From the NCBI RefSeq assembly GCF_004664715.2, contig NC_051072.1:40047142-40111141 (forward strand): 64,000 nt of DNA. Direction: 5' to 3'. Below, in pieces: positions 22,625 through 34,966 of this stretch. Position numbers and translations under genes: made by a program. The notes beneath the pieces were generated by a model. The model made no database searches and was not told the origin of the DNA. It worked only from the letters and a program-made list of their open reading frames with translations. The DNA is from Peromyscus leucopus (Eukaryota > Chordata > Mammalia > Rodentia > Cricetidae). Position 1 is the first letter of the stretch. Each line of letters begins with the position of its first letter.

Positions 22625-22959
22625 AAGTGTAAACCTGCCATCGACCAGGTAAAATAAAGGCAGCTGAATGAGCAAAAATGTTAAACTACATGTTGGCTGC
22701 TGTGAGGGTGGCTACATCCTAACCCTCGGACAAACAAGACTTTCCCTAGATGTAAGTCTGAAGCCCTCTGAATCCTGGGGATGGGAAGGGATGGTCAAGA
22801 AATAAACCAGCTTCCCTGGGACCCCACATGCCTCCTGTCACTTCCTTATAGTCCTTTCACAGCTGTGCCATCTGTACTGATTGATCTCTTCCCCTCCCCT
22901 CTTTTTTTCTCTCCCCTCTCCCTTCCATGGCCTGGATCAGTCTGTTTCTGCTAGTTCAT

Positions 22960-23262
22960 CTATACTATTGATTTTCTCGAGCAACCAACTTTTGTTTTCA
23001 ATAATTTACTGATTTTTTCTTCTGTGCTTCTGATCTCTACTTTGATCTCCAGATTTCCTTCCTTCTGTTTACTTTGGAGCTTGCTTTGCTCTTCTCTGCT
23101 ACTTTAAGATAGAAGCTGAGGCTTATTTGGGGTCATCTCTTCCTCCTAATACAGGCATCTAGTGTTGGAAATTTTCCCCAGAGTACCGATTCATTAGCAT
23201 CCAATGAAATCTGCTCTGCTGGGCACACACTTTCATTCGGCTGAAATTTTCTTTATGATTTG
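22960..23262 (-). repeat. Old L1 ORF2 fragment
   Basis: The top strand shows reversed L1 ORF2 wording: CAACCAACTTTTGTTTTCAA, 'gatctctactttgatctccag', GGAGCTTGCTTTGCTCTTCT, 'ttctttgacccagtgg'. The MaLR LTR that follows seems to have inserted in it. Confidence 0.62.
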
Positions 23263-23661
23263 TTCTTTGACCCAGTGGTGGCAAGGCAATTCATCACAAG
23301 CTGGTGACATAAAATAACAATTTACTTCTGCAGGGCTTGGGTTTACTGGCAGGGTTCTGGTCAGGCATGCTCCCTCTGCATTCTGCTCCTGGTACCTTCC
23401 AACTTGCAGTGGCTCCAGATGCTATTTCCTCTGTAGCTATATCCATTTGGCCTTCTCATCAAATGTTGTGCCTTCTCTTCTTTCCTTTTTAAAGATGCTT
23501 TCACAGGATTTAGGAACCATTCATGCAATCCAGGACTGACTCATCTTAAGATACTCATTATATCTGCAACAATCCTTTCCTAAGGAGGCCATGTGCACAG
23601 GTTCCAATCATCAGGTCATAGATGTGATACTTCCTGAGGACCACAACTCAACCTACCACAT
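23262..23661 (-). repeat. MaLR LTR (MLT1-like)
   Basis: Read on the minus strand it begins GTGGTAGGTTGAGTTGTGGT and continues 'ggaacctgtgcacatggcctcc', 'atcttaagatgagtcagtcctgg' and a 3' part with GTCACCAGCTTGTGATGAAT. The order matches the MLT1 LTR as I remember it. Strongly diverged. Confidence 0.68.
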
Positions 23662-25100
23662 AAGGGCTCTTTAAAAATATAATACTTAGAGTCCACATTT
23701 GGGGGGAGCTTTTCAGATCTCTTCCGTTGTGCCATAAATTTAAACTTTAATTTTTATTCATGCTTGGAAATTCAAAATATGCTTTTTTTCCTCATCAATG
23801 CTGGGGATGATATTTATGTTCTTAGTTTCATGAGCTGTCTGCTTCCTAGTCATTTGATATAATCTTGCATACAATTAGAGCCTCTTAAACATTTTGTAAG
23901 AGGTACTGAGCTTTCTAAAAAAGTTTTTATGTTAAATGTTAATTATAAGTTACAAAATTGGTAACTTTTTTCTTCAGATATCAGAAAACTCTAGAAGCAG
24001 ATTATGCTAATTACAATTCCTAAGAAGCTACACATAATGAACTCAGATTTTTCTTTGTGGGTTTAATGTCCTTTAGTACCTTAACTGGTGGGAGTTAAAA
24101 TATGGAAAGAGCCATAAAAGATTGGAGTTGACAGGTCTATATAACAACAGGGCCTACAGTCTGCACCATATCTCACAAGGTGGCCACACTGTGATCAGTT
24201 AACATCTGGGCCACTGCTGGATATGAAGAGGCAAAAGAGAGTCTGTGAACAACGGCCCATAGAGAAATGAAATTGCTGGTCAAAAGAAGGACTGTGCAAC
24301 CTCACAAAAATCAAGCCAAGCTCATTACTCAAGCAAGCCTGCCTCATCTTCAGTCAGTCCTGTGAAACCAGGTGAATGAATACAGACCAATCATACATTA
24401 ACATGAAAGTGCACCATACTCTCTAAAAAACTCTCGCAGGAGAGCTATTTCTGTTTCAATTGTTATGCAAAGGAACCAAATATCCCATTTGGGAGCATGA
24501 TCATGATTCTATGGCTATTCAGCACCTGTTTCAGATGCTGTGTGAGGGAGGAATGAAGCTATCAATGTGGCTATTACCTGCTCTCAAGGAAATTTGAGAA
24601 TTTCATTGATGCTTATAGCATGTAATAATGAGAAATTCAATAACCCCTATTTCTGCTAATAGACACCTCTCCATAATGAGCGTATCTTTAGGGTCAGCTG
24701 TTCCTGAGACAATCTCCTGGAAAATGTTTCAAAGCTTTGCCAGCATTTCTCCATGACAACCTATGACAAGTCACCATTCCCATATATGCCAATGTCACTG
24801 CACCTCAAGGCATCAACTGATACAGAGACTTCTGTCCTTCCTTAGTTTACACCAAAGAGTTACCTGACAAGCTTTCTCCACCATTATGACACCAGGACAC
24901 TAAGAATCACTAACATATTTCCCAACTTTCGTTGCCTCCTCCACCAAAAAAAAAAAAAAAAAAACAAAAAAACAAAAAACTACTGACTTGAAATATAGCC
25001 TTGTATCAAAAGCCTTGGTATCTAATCAGTAGTTCATTAAATAAATGAAGACTGGGAATCTTCAGAACTAGTACTTCATATATCCTTTAGAATCATGGTT
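23662..25100. other. Unannotated stretch with A-rich tract
   Basis: Unique sequence with no gene seen. A pure and interrupted A tract lies at 24946-24980. Confidence 0.5.
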
Positions 25101-25107
25101 ATCAGCC

Positions 25108-25237
25108 TCACTTTACCACCTCCCAAGCACATGGAATGATGTGCTGCCCACAACATCCCAACCACATCAGAGATGGATTACAATGAGATAGCCTTGAGAG
25201 TTCCTTTCAGGTCCAGCTGTGCAAACATTTAATTGGA
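25108..25237 (+). repeat. Unassigned local repeat, copy C
   Basis: It aligns in direct orientation to 26738-26870 at about 75-80% identity by eye. Shared blocks are CTCACTTTACCAC, GATGTGCTGCCCACAAC and the pairs CCTTGAGAGTTCCTTTCAG / CCTTACGAATTCCTTTCAG. I do not recognise a repeat family or a protein. Confidence 0.6.
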
Positions 25238-25894
25238 TGTAGACTCCTACCCTTTTGATGTGAGGCCATGCCCTTGCCTTGAGTGTGAATCTTCTGTTAG
25301 ATTTCTACAGCATCTCACATCAAACACATCCTCTGTGCAGCATCTATGATCGCTCTTTTTCTCTTATGAAATGAGGAGTTTAGACACTTGAGAAGCAATC
25401 GGAGTTCAGCACGTTTTTTTTTTATACTCCCCAGTCTTTTGTGACTGGTCACTCGCAGTTAATTCAACATTTTTTCTTGAGAAAAACTGAGGAGCATTCT
25501 CTTTAGTTTTCCTAAGAATGCTTCTCTTAATTTGTATGTGTTACATTAGTTTACATGCTAATTAAATGTCTTATGTAATAGAATAGCAAGTGCAACTGTG
25601 CTTGGCAGTACTGCAAATATTCGTTATCACAAGAGGAACCACAATTGTCTAAGTGTACTGAAGAGCAGCCTTTGGAATGTGGCAGATATCAATGTGAAGA
25701 TTTTAAGGGGAAGTACTGCCTGCTTAGCCACTCAGATGACTAAAGAGCAATGGATAGAAGGAATCCTGCTCTTCATTGTTTTTCAAAGAGCTCTGCTTAT
25801 TTAAAAAAGAATTATACAAAAAAAGAAAAAGGAATATAGCTGAAGCTCCCTGTTAGAACTAGAAAAGTCCCTTAATCAAAATACACAAACACAT

Positions 25895-26580
25895 GGAAAA
25901 CAGCATAGCTATTGCCTTTACCCTGGAAGCCTCCTCCCTGAGGTCTACCTGTAATGACCCTGTAAGGCACTGTGTAAGCTGCCAAGGGGGAAAAGCAATC
26001 AATAGTACTACCCAGCCACGGTGCCTACCAACCACAACAGTGACTGGCCTGGAAACATTTCCGCAATGGTACAATAGTGGCACTTGCATCTTGAGGATAA
26101 CCAACAGCTGTGGACTTACTCAACATGAAGAAACTCATGCCAGTACTGTAAACTGAACCAACCATCCAGGACCCTAGAGAAGAACCAGCTACTGCCATTT
26201 CCTAAGTCAACAGAGTTTCTAACAATATTCTAAATACCTATACCCACAGAAAATTTAGAGCCTGTATTAAAAACACTTTTTCCTCCCAGAAGACAGAGAC
26301 TATTACAGAGACCCACAAAACTGGTAGAAATGCAGAGAAGAAGTAACTGTGGGGAGCCCAGTCCCAACTGATATTTCGACAATACAACCTCTACATCTAA
26401 GATTCAAGAAACATGAAATAGAGAAGAAAGATTATTAGGAACAGAGGACCAGGACACCAGCAGGTCATGAATTTGAGAGGAATCAGGGATACATGGGAGG
26501 GAGTGAAGGAGTGAGGGGGAAGAAGGGAAATGATGTAAAAAATTATCAAAAATAAAAATTACATTTTAAAAAGCCTATAG
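25895..26580 (+). repeat. L1 3' UTR (Lx-type)
   Basis: Cues on the plus strand: 'ctacccagccacggtgcctacc', ACAACAGTGACTGGCCTGGA, 'agacagagactattacagag', ATGCAGAGAAGAAGTAACTG, TGTGGGGAGCCCAGTCCCAA and 'gaggaccaggacaccagcaggtcatg'. It ends in a G-rich stretch and AAAAATAAAAATTACATTTT. It is a 5'-truncated insertion. The open frames inside it on both strands are by-products. Confidence 0.78.
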
Positions 26581-26737
26581 AAAAGGAAATTCCATATTTG
26601 GGATTTAAGAATAAGGAAATAAAGTTTTAAAAAACATGGCATCAAAAGGGAGAAGCGGAGTGGAGAGGAACAGTTTTAAATAATGGCTATAGATATATGT
26701 CACACTACTAAGGTGAGCACAATGCAATAGACCTTAT

Positions 26738-26870
26738 CTGTCTCACTTTACCACCACACAAATGCACACAGCGATGTGCTGCCCACAACCTCCCAGCCTC
26801 ATCAATGGTGGGTCACAGTAAGATAACCTTACGAATTCCTTTCAGTTCTGTCTGTACAAATGTTGACAAG
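26738..26870 (+). repeat. Unassigned local repeat, copy D
   Basis: Partner of 25108-25237, 1.63 kb away in the same orientation. The L1 3' UTR at 25895-26580 lies between the two. Similarity covers ~130 bp and fades on both sides. Confidence 0.6.
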
Positions 26871-26879
26871 TGAATGGCA

Positions 26880-28485
26880 CTTTTCAAGAAAAGCCAGTGG
26901 CCTCACATTGCTCGAAAAGTGGCTTCAGATGTAACCATCAGGATCTGAGATATGAGAAGCATGTTTTTATATACTTTCATGGTGCTTGAAAGAGAGACAG
27001 GTTTTTACTGTCCCTGATTAAATACTTCAAAGAAACAGCTAGTGTACATGAGGATAGTTTGACTGGATAGGTTCAGGTAAACAGGGTGCCCATCTTTCCA
27101 TCACCATGAATTCAGGCTACATCCAATCTGCTGTCGCAGTACTTTGGAAAATATAGTAACTGTTTACTGTGCTGTAGGAAATGCTCAAGAAATTGCAGAG
27201 CTACTCTGTCTCTATAGTGACAAGAGAAAGTTATACAGACCCTAGAGGAAGCTATATGGCTATACATTCCCATGAAATATGACAGGCAGTTTTTGATACC
27301 TAAGCGCTGTTGTGTAAAGAACTAACATTTGCAAAGACCGTCTATGGCAAAAATGAAAACCACCCCTCCACAGCTCTTTTCCTTGCATTTGCTCTCCAAA
27401 GGCCCTTGTACTCTGAAATAAAGATACTTGTTTGCATAAAATAAGACTCTTCGTACATTTCTAGCAAAAGAAAAATGTACTCAGAACATCTACAAATGAT
27501 GTCTCTGTGGAACCCATAGGATAAGATGATATGGGCATGGCGTGATTCATCATTGATTATTTTTAAAATTCCAGCCCATTACACTGACTACCATGATAGC
27601 TATTTAAGCATGAAAAGTTCGCCCTCATTTTTATTCATATGCTTCACGGATCATTTGCTTCAGCTATACAATCATTTAAAATGAAATGGAGCTTATAGCT
27701 GAGAAAAATAAGAAGGCTCCTAAGCAATCTTGAGTATTGACTTAGTGTTAGGTAGGTAGGAATGAACACAAATTGAATGTAAAGTTGGAGTAAAAGGTGA
27801 CTTCTTAACAAATATTTTTAAAAAAATTAACAGAGTGGCTTAGAGATATTTAGCTCTATCCTTTCCCACAATAAGAAAAGCTTTACCCACAAAAGGATTA
27901 GACTTTAGAATGCCAGCAAGGTTTTCATAATTCAAAAATGAATGGTAAGCTGCCTCCATCACAGCTCTGCCGATGATGGCCTCAGCCACATAACACAATT
28001 ATGAAAGCTGTGAGAAACTAGACAAGGAACAAGCCCCTCATCTTATAGCCATGCCTATCTGTGAGACATTTTTATTTTCCCAACAAGCAAACATCTGAGT
28101 TGCACTCCAAATGTCAGTCTTAGGTGCCTGCTCTCTGTGCAAGGTGCTAGTTTAGACACCACAGAATACTAAGAACAAGCTTTGTGGTCTCTAGGAACTT
28201 AACATCTAGAGGAAGAACATCTTTAACACAGAATAAAATACTAAAGTTCTATCAACAAATGCACTGTCTGCTAGATGTGCAGCTCACACAGCTGTCATTT
28301 GGGTGGAGGATCCCAGAGATGGACTCCTCCATGGTGCTGCTGTGTAGAAGAGGTGCCCCCTGGATGTCTCAGAGAACTACTGCTTGCCTCTAGACAACTG
28401 TTCTTGACTTTCCTACTACCTCAAAGCTCCAGTGAGTACATGGGCATCACAGATTGGACTTGATTTATTTGTTGCTGCTGTTGTT
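26880..28485. other. Repeat-poor unannotated stretch
   Basis: No dispersed repeat is recognised over 1.6 kb. Open frames near 28184-28463 have no domain. This is a candidate place to look for conserved non-coding DNA. Confidence 0.45.
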
Positions 28486-28489
28486 GTCG

Positions 28490-28691
28490 TTTATTTCTCC
28501 TTCTCCTCCTCATCCTTCTTCTTCTTCCTGTCTTTCTCTTCTTCCTGTCTTCATTCTCCTCCTCCTCCTCCTCTTCTTCCTCTACTCCTCCTTCTCCTCC
28601 TTCCTTCTGCTCCTTCCTTCTCCTCTTCCCTCCTCCTCCTCCTCCTCCTTCTTCCTATATTCCTCCTCCTTTTCTTCTTCTTCTTTTTTCA
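28490..28691. repeat. Long (CTT/CTC)n polypyrimidine tract
   Basis: About 200 nt almost entirely C and T on the top strand, built of CTT, CTC and CCT units, ending TTTTTTCAGGGGAGG. The leucine/serine-only open frames here are translation of the repeat and are not genes. Confidence 0.93.
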
Positions 28692-28984
28692 GGGGAGGTA
28701 ACAAGGTGGGAGTGCTGACCTGGAAGGACTGGGAAGTGAGTTCAATCAGGGTACATGATGTAAAATTCCCAAATCAATAAAAATATTATATTGGAAAAAA
28801 AGGTAAGAATTGATTGAAGTTCTTGGATATTCCATGTTTCTAGCACTTAGTTCACTGTTTCACATGTAGAAATGAATTGGCAAACATAAAATTAAAAACT
28901 TTAAATTTTCTTAAGCCAAGATGGGACAGAATTCTTAAACACATACACACATAAATGTTTCTATATGCACATACAATCATGTTT

Positions 28985-29710
28985 CTTTTTTCTTATCAAG
29001 AAAATTTTTTTATTCATTTTACATACTAATCAAAGATCCCCTCTTCACTTTTCCCACCCCTCCAGCCTCCACCTTCCAACCCACTTCCCATTCCCTCCTA
29101 CAAGAAGGTAAGGCCTCTCATGGTGAGGCACATTTAGTAGAGGCAAGTCCCAGCCCCTCACCCTGCCTCAAGACTGTGTGAGGTATCCCATCATATAAGT
29201 GGGCTCCAAAAAGACTGCTCATACACCAGGGATAGATTCTGATCCTATTGCTGGGGGTCCCCCAAGCAAATCAAGCTACACAACTGTCTCGCTATGCAGA
29301 GGGCATAGTCCAGACCTGTGGAGGCTCCACAGCTCTTGATCTAAATTTCATGAGTTTCCACTAGTTTAGTTTGGTTGTTTCTGTAGGTTTCCCCATCATG
29401 ATCTTGATGCCCTTGCTCATAGAATCCCTCTCTGCTCTCTTCAACTGAACTCCTGGAGCTCGGCCTGGTGTTTGCCTGCGGATCTCTGCATCTGCTTCCA
29501 TCAGTTACTGGATGAAGGTTTTATGATGACAGGGTATTCACCAATCTGATTGCTGGGGTAAGCCAGTTCAGGCACTCTCTCCAGTCAGTATTGCTAGTAG
29601 TCTAAACTGAGGTCATGCTTGGGAATTCCTGGAAATTTCCTTAGCACCCAATTTTTCCCTATCCCCATGATGTCTCCCTCTATCATGATATCTCTACAAT
29701 CTTGTTTCTG
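28985..29710 (-). repeat. L1 3' UTR fragment
   Basis: Reversed L1 3' end. A T-rich start with TTATTCATTTTACATACTAA is followed by a C-rich tract, AAGGTAAGGCCTCTCATGGT, 'ccatcatgatcttgatgcccttg', CATCTGCTTCCATCAGTTAC, 'gggtattcaccaatctgattgctggggtaagcc', and 'cctggaaatttccttagcacc'. The same 3' UTR family occurs at 61004-61596. Confidence 0.85.
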
Positions 29711-29714
29711 AATA

Positions 29715-32700
29715 TAAACATCCTATGCGGATGAAATCAAGTCTTCCCTACAATAATATCATGTCTCCTTATATCCTCACCTAAGTAGACCTTTTTCTTT
29801 TTTATATTTTCTAAGTAATGTCCCTTAAGTTTCTAAAATGATTGGAAATGACTGAGTTCTTAAATCAGTTATTGTCTCTAGCCTTCATGGGACACCAACA
29901 CCCTCAACACTTTGACAACTGGTATTTGTGTGCCTTTGCTTTTTTGTATAAACTCCCACAGGAAAGTAAATATGTGACCCAAGTAGCTTATCTGTAACAT
30001 CCCTGAACCATTAGAGAGCATCCACTTACTTATTTAAGAAGGATTGACTGTAACTGGAGCTAAATAAAATGTTTTAATAGAATCCTGTTTCCTGAACTGA
30101 TTGAAATATTCCAATAGAAAACTCATTTTCTTAGCCTTTTGAGGTTTGTTGTTGTTGTTGTTATAAACTGTATTGAATTTGCACAAGATCTATTGGCATC
30201 TAAGACTCTGTTAACATTAACTGGTCCACATTATTTTCTTCCTGAGATCTTTAAGCATGGTTTTCCTCAGTGTCACAAACTTCCTGGATAATATTACAGA
30301 GAGAGTATATTGATGATTCTTCCTCAATAACTTATCTTACCTCAAATAATTATAGTAAGAGGTTAAATGATCATTTACCCCAGAACAGTAGTCAGCATCT
30401 GCTTTTGGCCTTAAAACTTATTACATATTTATTAGTCCATCTCAGCTGCTAGGTAGATTTCTAGATTCAGAATGCAAATATCGTTTTCTCCCCCAAAAAA
30501 GTTATGTCTCTTTGCTTTTTCCTTCATATAACTACACTTAGCAAAACAAAATATAATAAAATGAACAGATTGTGGGTTTTAGCTCATGACTGAACACACA
30601 GTAAAAATTGAGCTAAAGAGAGTGAACTGGGAATCCACACACAAAAGAAGTTTACTGACCCTAAGGAGTCTTTTATATAACTCGATAGTTTGTCTCACAG
30701 GCAATTCTCTTGTGATCAGACATTTAAAAACTCATCACTCAGTAAAGTTTATTTTTAAAAGCTTAAGAGCCACCCTAGTTGTTCTACAGCTGGCGTCTTA
30801 TTACACTGCAGTTTGAAGTTTCTCATTCACAAATAATCATTCACATTTTCTCCCGAGAACATAAGGCAGTTTTGTTCACTCCCCTGTCAGACTGAATTTT
30901 ATTCCTGACACTATGACCATAATTGCAACAAGAACATCCGAGATCACAGTGGGATAAGACTATTTCACTTTAGCACTTCATTTCCACCACACCATGACAT
31001 TTATTCATTATATTTCTGAGAATTCCTTCTTCAGAATCACTTATAGGTTGTTAATTTCATCATAAACTAAAGCTGCTGACTCACCTATGAGAAACCACAG
31101 AAGAAACATATAATTATATTCGAGTCAACACCTGCTGTGCCCACAAAACTATCTTCCTGGATCACGAGGAAGACGCCAGCACTCTGTTTTCACAATTTAA
31201 AGAACGTTCTTCTAAATGCAGATCATTTGAGAGTCAGTCACCTTACTTTCACGTCTTTCCCCAAAGTCGTTTAAAGAAATGGATTAGGAAAATGTTCTTA
31301 ACATTTAAATCAGTGAGTTCGAAACAAAATCCAGTGTAGGCTGCTTTTAAAAGTCCTTAAAGATACAAAAATCACAACAAAAAAATGTCAGGTCTGGCAT
31401 ATCTGAATTAAGTGTATCTTACGGGACTCACAATGGAGACAACATTCTGCCCTAACTGGTGAAAGGTTCTAGCATGGATTTCAACAATTTGAGTGATCCT
31501 CCACACCACAGCAATCCCTTGACACCTGTCTCTTCTGATTTCTCCATTTCTATTGCCTGGTTTTCTCATCAAAGCCCCAAAGTAAAGGGTCTGTTTTGAA
31601 GGTTATCAGCTCTTCCACACCCCTATTGGACAGATTTCTCTCTGCTAAAGTAGCAACAAAAAAAAAAAAATAACTCTTGCCTACCAATTACTGAGATCAT
31701 TATAGAATCTTCTATTGGACCATCCTCTAGTTAAGTGTTTAAAGCTCAATTAAAATGCAAATTAACAGTAGACAGTACTGTGATTACAGCAATAGTGGGA
31801 CAGGGGCTTAAGCCAGTTTCATCCAAGAATGCAAATTTTTGGGACTGCAATTAAATGTGTAATTATTTCCATTTTTATAGAAATTTCTATGCCTTCAAAA
31901 GGAATCAGGAACCTTCAGTGATAACAGTGCCAGATTGGTATATCCAGTCTGGTTTGAAAAAAAAAAAGAATATCACCTTAGAGACACCACAATTTTATAA
32001 GCTATCTTTCATCTCATGCTGTTGGATTGATTTTTTCCCAAATTGCTAAATTAAGTGGGTTCACAATATACCAAAGTTCTGAGTGCTTCCTGGGAAAGAT
32101 GGTGGTCATCTGATGACCTTTAGTAATTGACTGATAAGAAATCAACATGCTTAGATAGTAGAAAGGCAAATGCTAAATAGAAAAAAGATCAACATTTGCC
32201 CATCTATGTATGAGAGTAGGAGCAATGTCTACTCATGATCATAGTGTATGAATATACAGAACCTATGATCAGCCCTTTCATGCAGTAACTGATGGGGCGG
32301 GCTGAGAGAATGTGAAATCACAGTAACAGAAAAACAAAGGCTGAGAGTACAACAGACGGTACAGATCAATGAAGTGAGAAACTAAAGATTGTAAGACATA
32401 AGGGAACAGACAGGGAGGTAGCATCCTCATGGTCTCAAGGAGGCAAAAAGTCCAAAAAAGGCGAAGAATTAATTAATACTTGCCCAAAATTCCAAAGTTA
32501 AATGCCTAACAAGAAATAACTGGCAGAGGATACTGCTTTATCAGTATGAAATAAATCATGCTGTAAATGTTCTGTAACATTCCACAGGGGAAATATTAGT
32601 ATATAATAAATGGTAAGAACATTGGTCTACACAGAAAAAGCAAAAGTATAATGATTTTTAAATGTCCTTTCCCCAATATATTCACTGTTTCTAAGAAAAC

Positions 32701-33700
32701 AAGACAAGCAAAAATACAAACAGATGACTAGTAAGTGCTCTAACAGCAAGACAGAGCTCTGAATATTTCCTTAAGAACAGAACATTCTGCGCTGTCTTGA
32801 AGGGATGTGACTTTGCATCCTTTTCTTGGTTTCTGCTGGCCCAAAGAGGATCTTTAATGAGCAATGACCTAGGCATGGTTTCAGCATCTTGACATTGCCA
32901 CAAACCATCTTGACATGGAGATTCAGGACTGATAATATTGCTTCCAGTGCTGGACATTCTGAAGCAAGTAGAAAACAAGTTAACTAGTTGCCTTCCCTTC
33001 ACTATAGTTTTAAAGCAATGTCACTGCAGGAATCAAACCCAACTGTATGTCACAGATTATATGTCATACTATGAATTTTATCTAATAATAAGATCACAAA
33101 GGTTCTCCATGTCTGTGGACTTCTTTTTATAAAACAGTGTCAAATGATGTCAGTTTTCTCACTCTTTTTTACTTCTTTATTTTGAAATCAAACAACACTT
33201 AAATGATAAACACAAAAGCCATCCATTAAAATAAGATGCACAAGAATAAAGTCTTTAGAGAAAGAGGTGATCCTAATCTTTAAGAAAATTCTAAATTAAA
33301 TAAACAAAATCATGCCAAAAGCAGAACCTGGGGAGATGAACGTTCAAATTTTAATCTCACTAGTTATTCAAAAATGCAAACTTAAGCAATGAGATTCACT
33401 TAAAAATAACAAAATAAAATTATAATATGTATGTTTAGCAAGCAAATAATGAGCCAAGTATGCTTACACAGAATACTGTGGAGAAGCCTCTGACCTGCAT
33501 TTTCACAGCTGGTGATCTATTTTAAGTAATCCCAACTGCAAATAAAAAATGTATGCACGTAGATGACCACTAAAACATTATATATAATATGGAGGAATTA
33601 CTAACAAGGAAGGAATGGTATGTGGATTATAGAGTCCTTCAGTCACACAGAAAAACATTTAAAATGAAAGACTAAGACGAAATACAGGATTTTATATTTT
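29715..33700. other. Largest repeat-poor stretch
   Basis: Almost 4 kb in which I recognise only a short (TTG)n tract (about 30147-30163) and an A run near 31658-31671. The open frames (for example 30586-30816 and 32691-33002) have no recognisable motif. Good place for a cross-species conservation test. Confidence 0.45.
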
Positions 33701-33703
33701 AGG

Positions 33704-33707
<4 letters not shown>

Positions 33708-33739
<32 letters not shown>
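33708..33739. repeat. (GT)n microsatellite
   Basis: About 16 GT units. Confidence 0.95.
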
Positions 33740-33740
<1 letters not shown>

Positions 33741-33904
33741 TGATATCCATGTATATACACTGAGAACCACATTATGAAATACTTTTAAGACACACATTAT
33801 TTTCTAATAACCAAAATTTATTATTTAAAAATAAAATGTCCATAGTTTTCTAATAATGCTATGCAACCAGAGCAAAATATGATGCTGCATTTGTTAAATT
33901 TGGT

Positions 33905-34119
33905 TCATAGTCTGAGGAAATGGCTCAGTGGATAAAGAGTCTGCCATACAAGCATGAGGCTCTGATTTGGATTCCCTAGCACTCACATGACAGCTGGGCA
34001 TGGCAACACGTATCTGTAATCCTAGCAGGTAGAGATGGAAATAGGAAAATCCCTGGGTCCCACTAGCCAACCTCTGTAGCTAAAACAGTGAGCTCCAAGT
34101 ACAGTGAGAGACCCTGGAT

Positions 34120-34122
<3 letters not shown>
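33905..34122 (+). repeat. B4 SINE
   Basis: GAGGAAATGGCTCAGTGGAT forms the tRNA-like head. It continues 'aagcatgaggctctgatttgg', 'cagctgggcatggcaacacg' and 'gtacagtgagagaccctgg', the B4 order. The tail has been replaced by the GA repeat that follows. Confidence 0.88.

Positions 34123-34189
<67 letters not shown>
34123..34189. repeat. (GA)n microsatellite
   Basis: About 33 GA units at the tail of the B4 element. Confidence 0.95.
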
Positions 34190-34194
<5 letters not shown>

Positions 34195-34211
34195 TTAAGA
34201 ATTAAGAAAAA

Positions 34212-34377
34212 AGGTCAGGTACTGATGGTGCATGCCTTTAATCCCAACACTTGGGAGGTAGAGGCAAGTGGATCTCTGTGAGTTCAAGGCCAGCCTGGCC
34301 TACAAAGTGAATTTCAAGACAGCCAAAACTGTTTCACAGAGAAACCCTGTCTCAAAAAACTAAAAACTAAAAAAAAG
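34212..34377 (+). repeat. B1 SINE, older subtype
   Basis: GATGGTGCATGCCTTTAATC, 'gtgagttcaaggccagcctgg', GAGAAACCCTGTCTC and an A-rich tail. The right half (AGTGAATTTCAAGACAGCCA) is nearer to the general muroid B1 than to the younger copy at 34791. Confidence 0.93.
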
Positions 34378-34530
34378 AATAATAATCAAAAGAATTAAAA
34401 AAAGACATAACATTGTCAATTTCTGACCTTCACTTGTGCCTACACAAACAAGTGTTTCTACACACAGTATTCACAGTAACAAAGATATGGAATCAGTCTA
34501 GATGCCCATTAAAAGATGAAGGGGAAAATG

Positions 34531-34533
<3 letters not shown>

Positions 34534-34568
<35 letters not shown>
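34534..34568. repeat. (CA)n microsatellite
   Basis: About 17 CA units. Confidence 0.95.
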
Positions 34569-34569
<1 letters not shown>

Positions 34570-34790
34570 TTTGGTTTCTAGTATCTGAGGATTATGAGAT
34601 TCTAGATATGGTCTAGTCATGGCTAAGTAAAGCCCATCATTTAAACAGTTGAAGGCAAACCACTTTCAAGGCACCACGTTAACACATATTATTTAAATGA
34701 ATTAGGCATACTGCAAACAAACTGTTCTTTTATATTTATGCCACAAATCTTTACTGAATAATTCTTAGGCCATAAGAAAATGGAGCATGA

Positions 34791-34950
34791 GCCGGGCGGT
34801 GGTGGCGCACGCCTTTAATCCCAGCACTTGGGAGGCAGAGCCAGGTGGATCTCCGTGAGTTCGAGGCCAGCCTGGGCTACCAAGTGAGTTCCAGGAAAGG
34901 CGCAAAGCTACACAAGAGAAACCCTGTCTCGAAAAACCAAAAAAAAAAAA
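34791..34950 (+). repeat. B1 SINE, young, with 16-bp TSD
   Basis: It starts GCCGGGCGGTGGTGGCGCAC and runs to GTCTCGAAAAACC plus an A tail. The perfect duplication AGAAAATGGAGCATGA lies at 34775-34790 and 34951-34966. The right half CTACCAAGTGAGTTCCAGGA then AAGGCGCAAAGCTACAC is the same cricetid-type variant as at 22438. Confidence 0.97.
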
Positions 34951-34966
34951 AGAAAATGGAGCATGA

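Noticed and set aside
25598..26156. Overlapping frames on both strands near 25.6-26.2 kb
   Set aside because: From 25895 on they are inside an L1 3' UTR; the 25598-25804 frame has no recognisable domain.
28432..28780. Open frames of 89 and 108 codons rich in Leu, Ser and Pro
   Set aside because: Direct translation of the CTT/CTC tract; the resemblance to a signal peptide or membrane segment is compositional.
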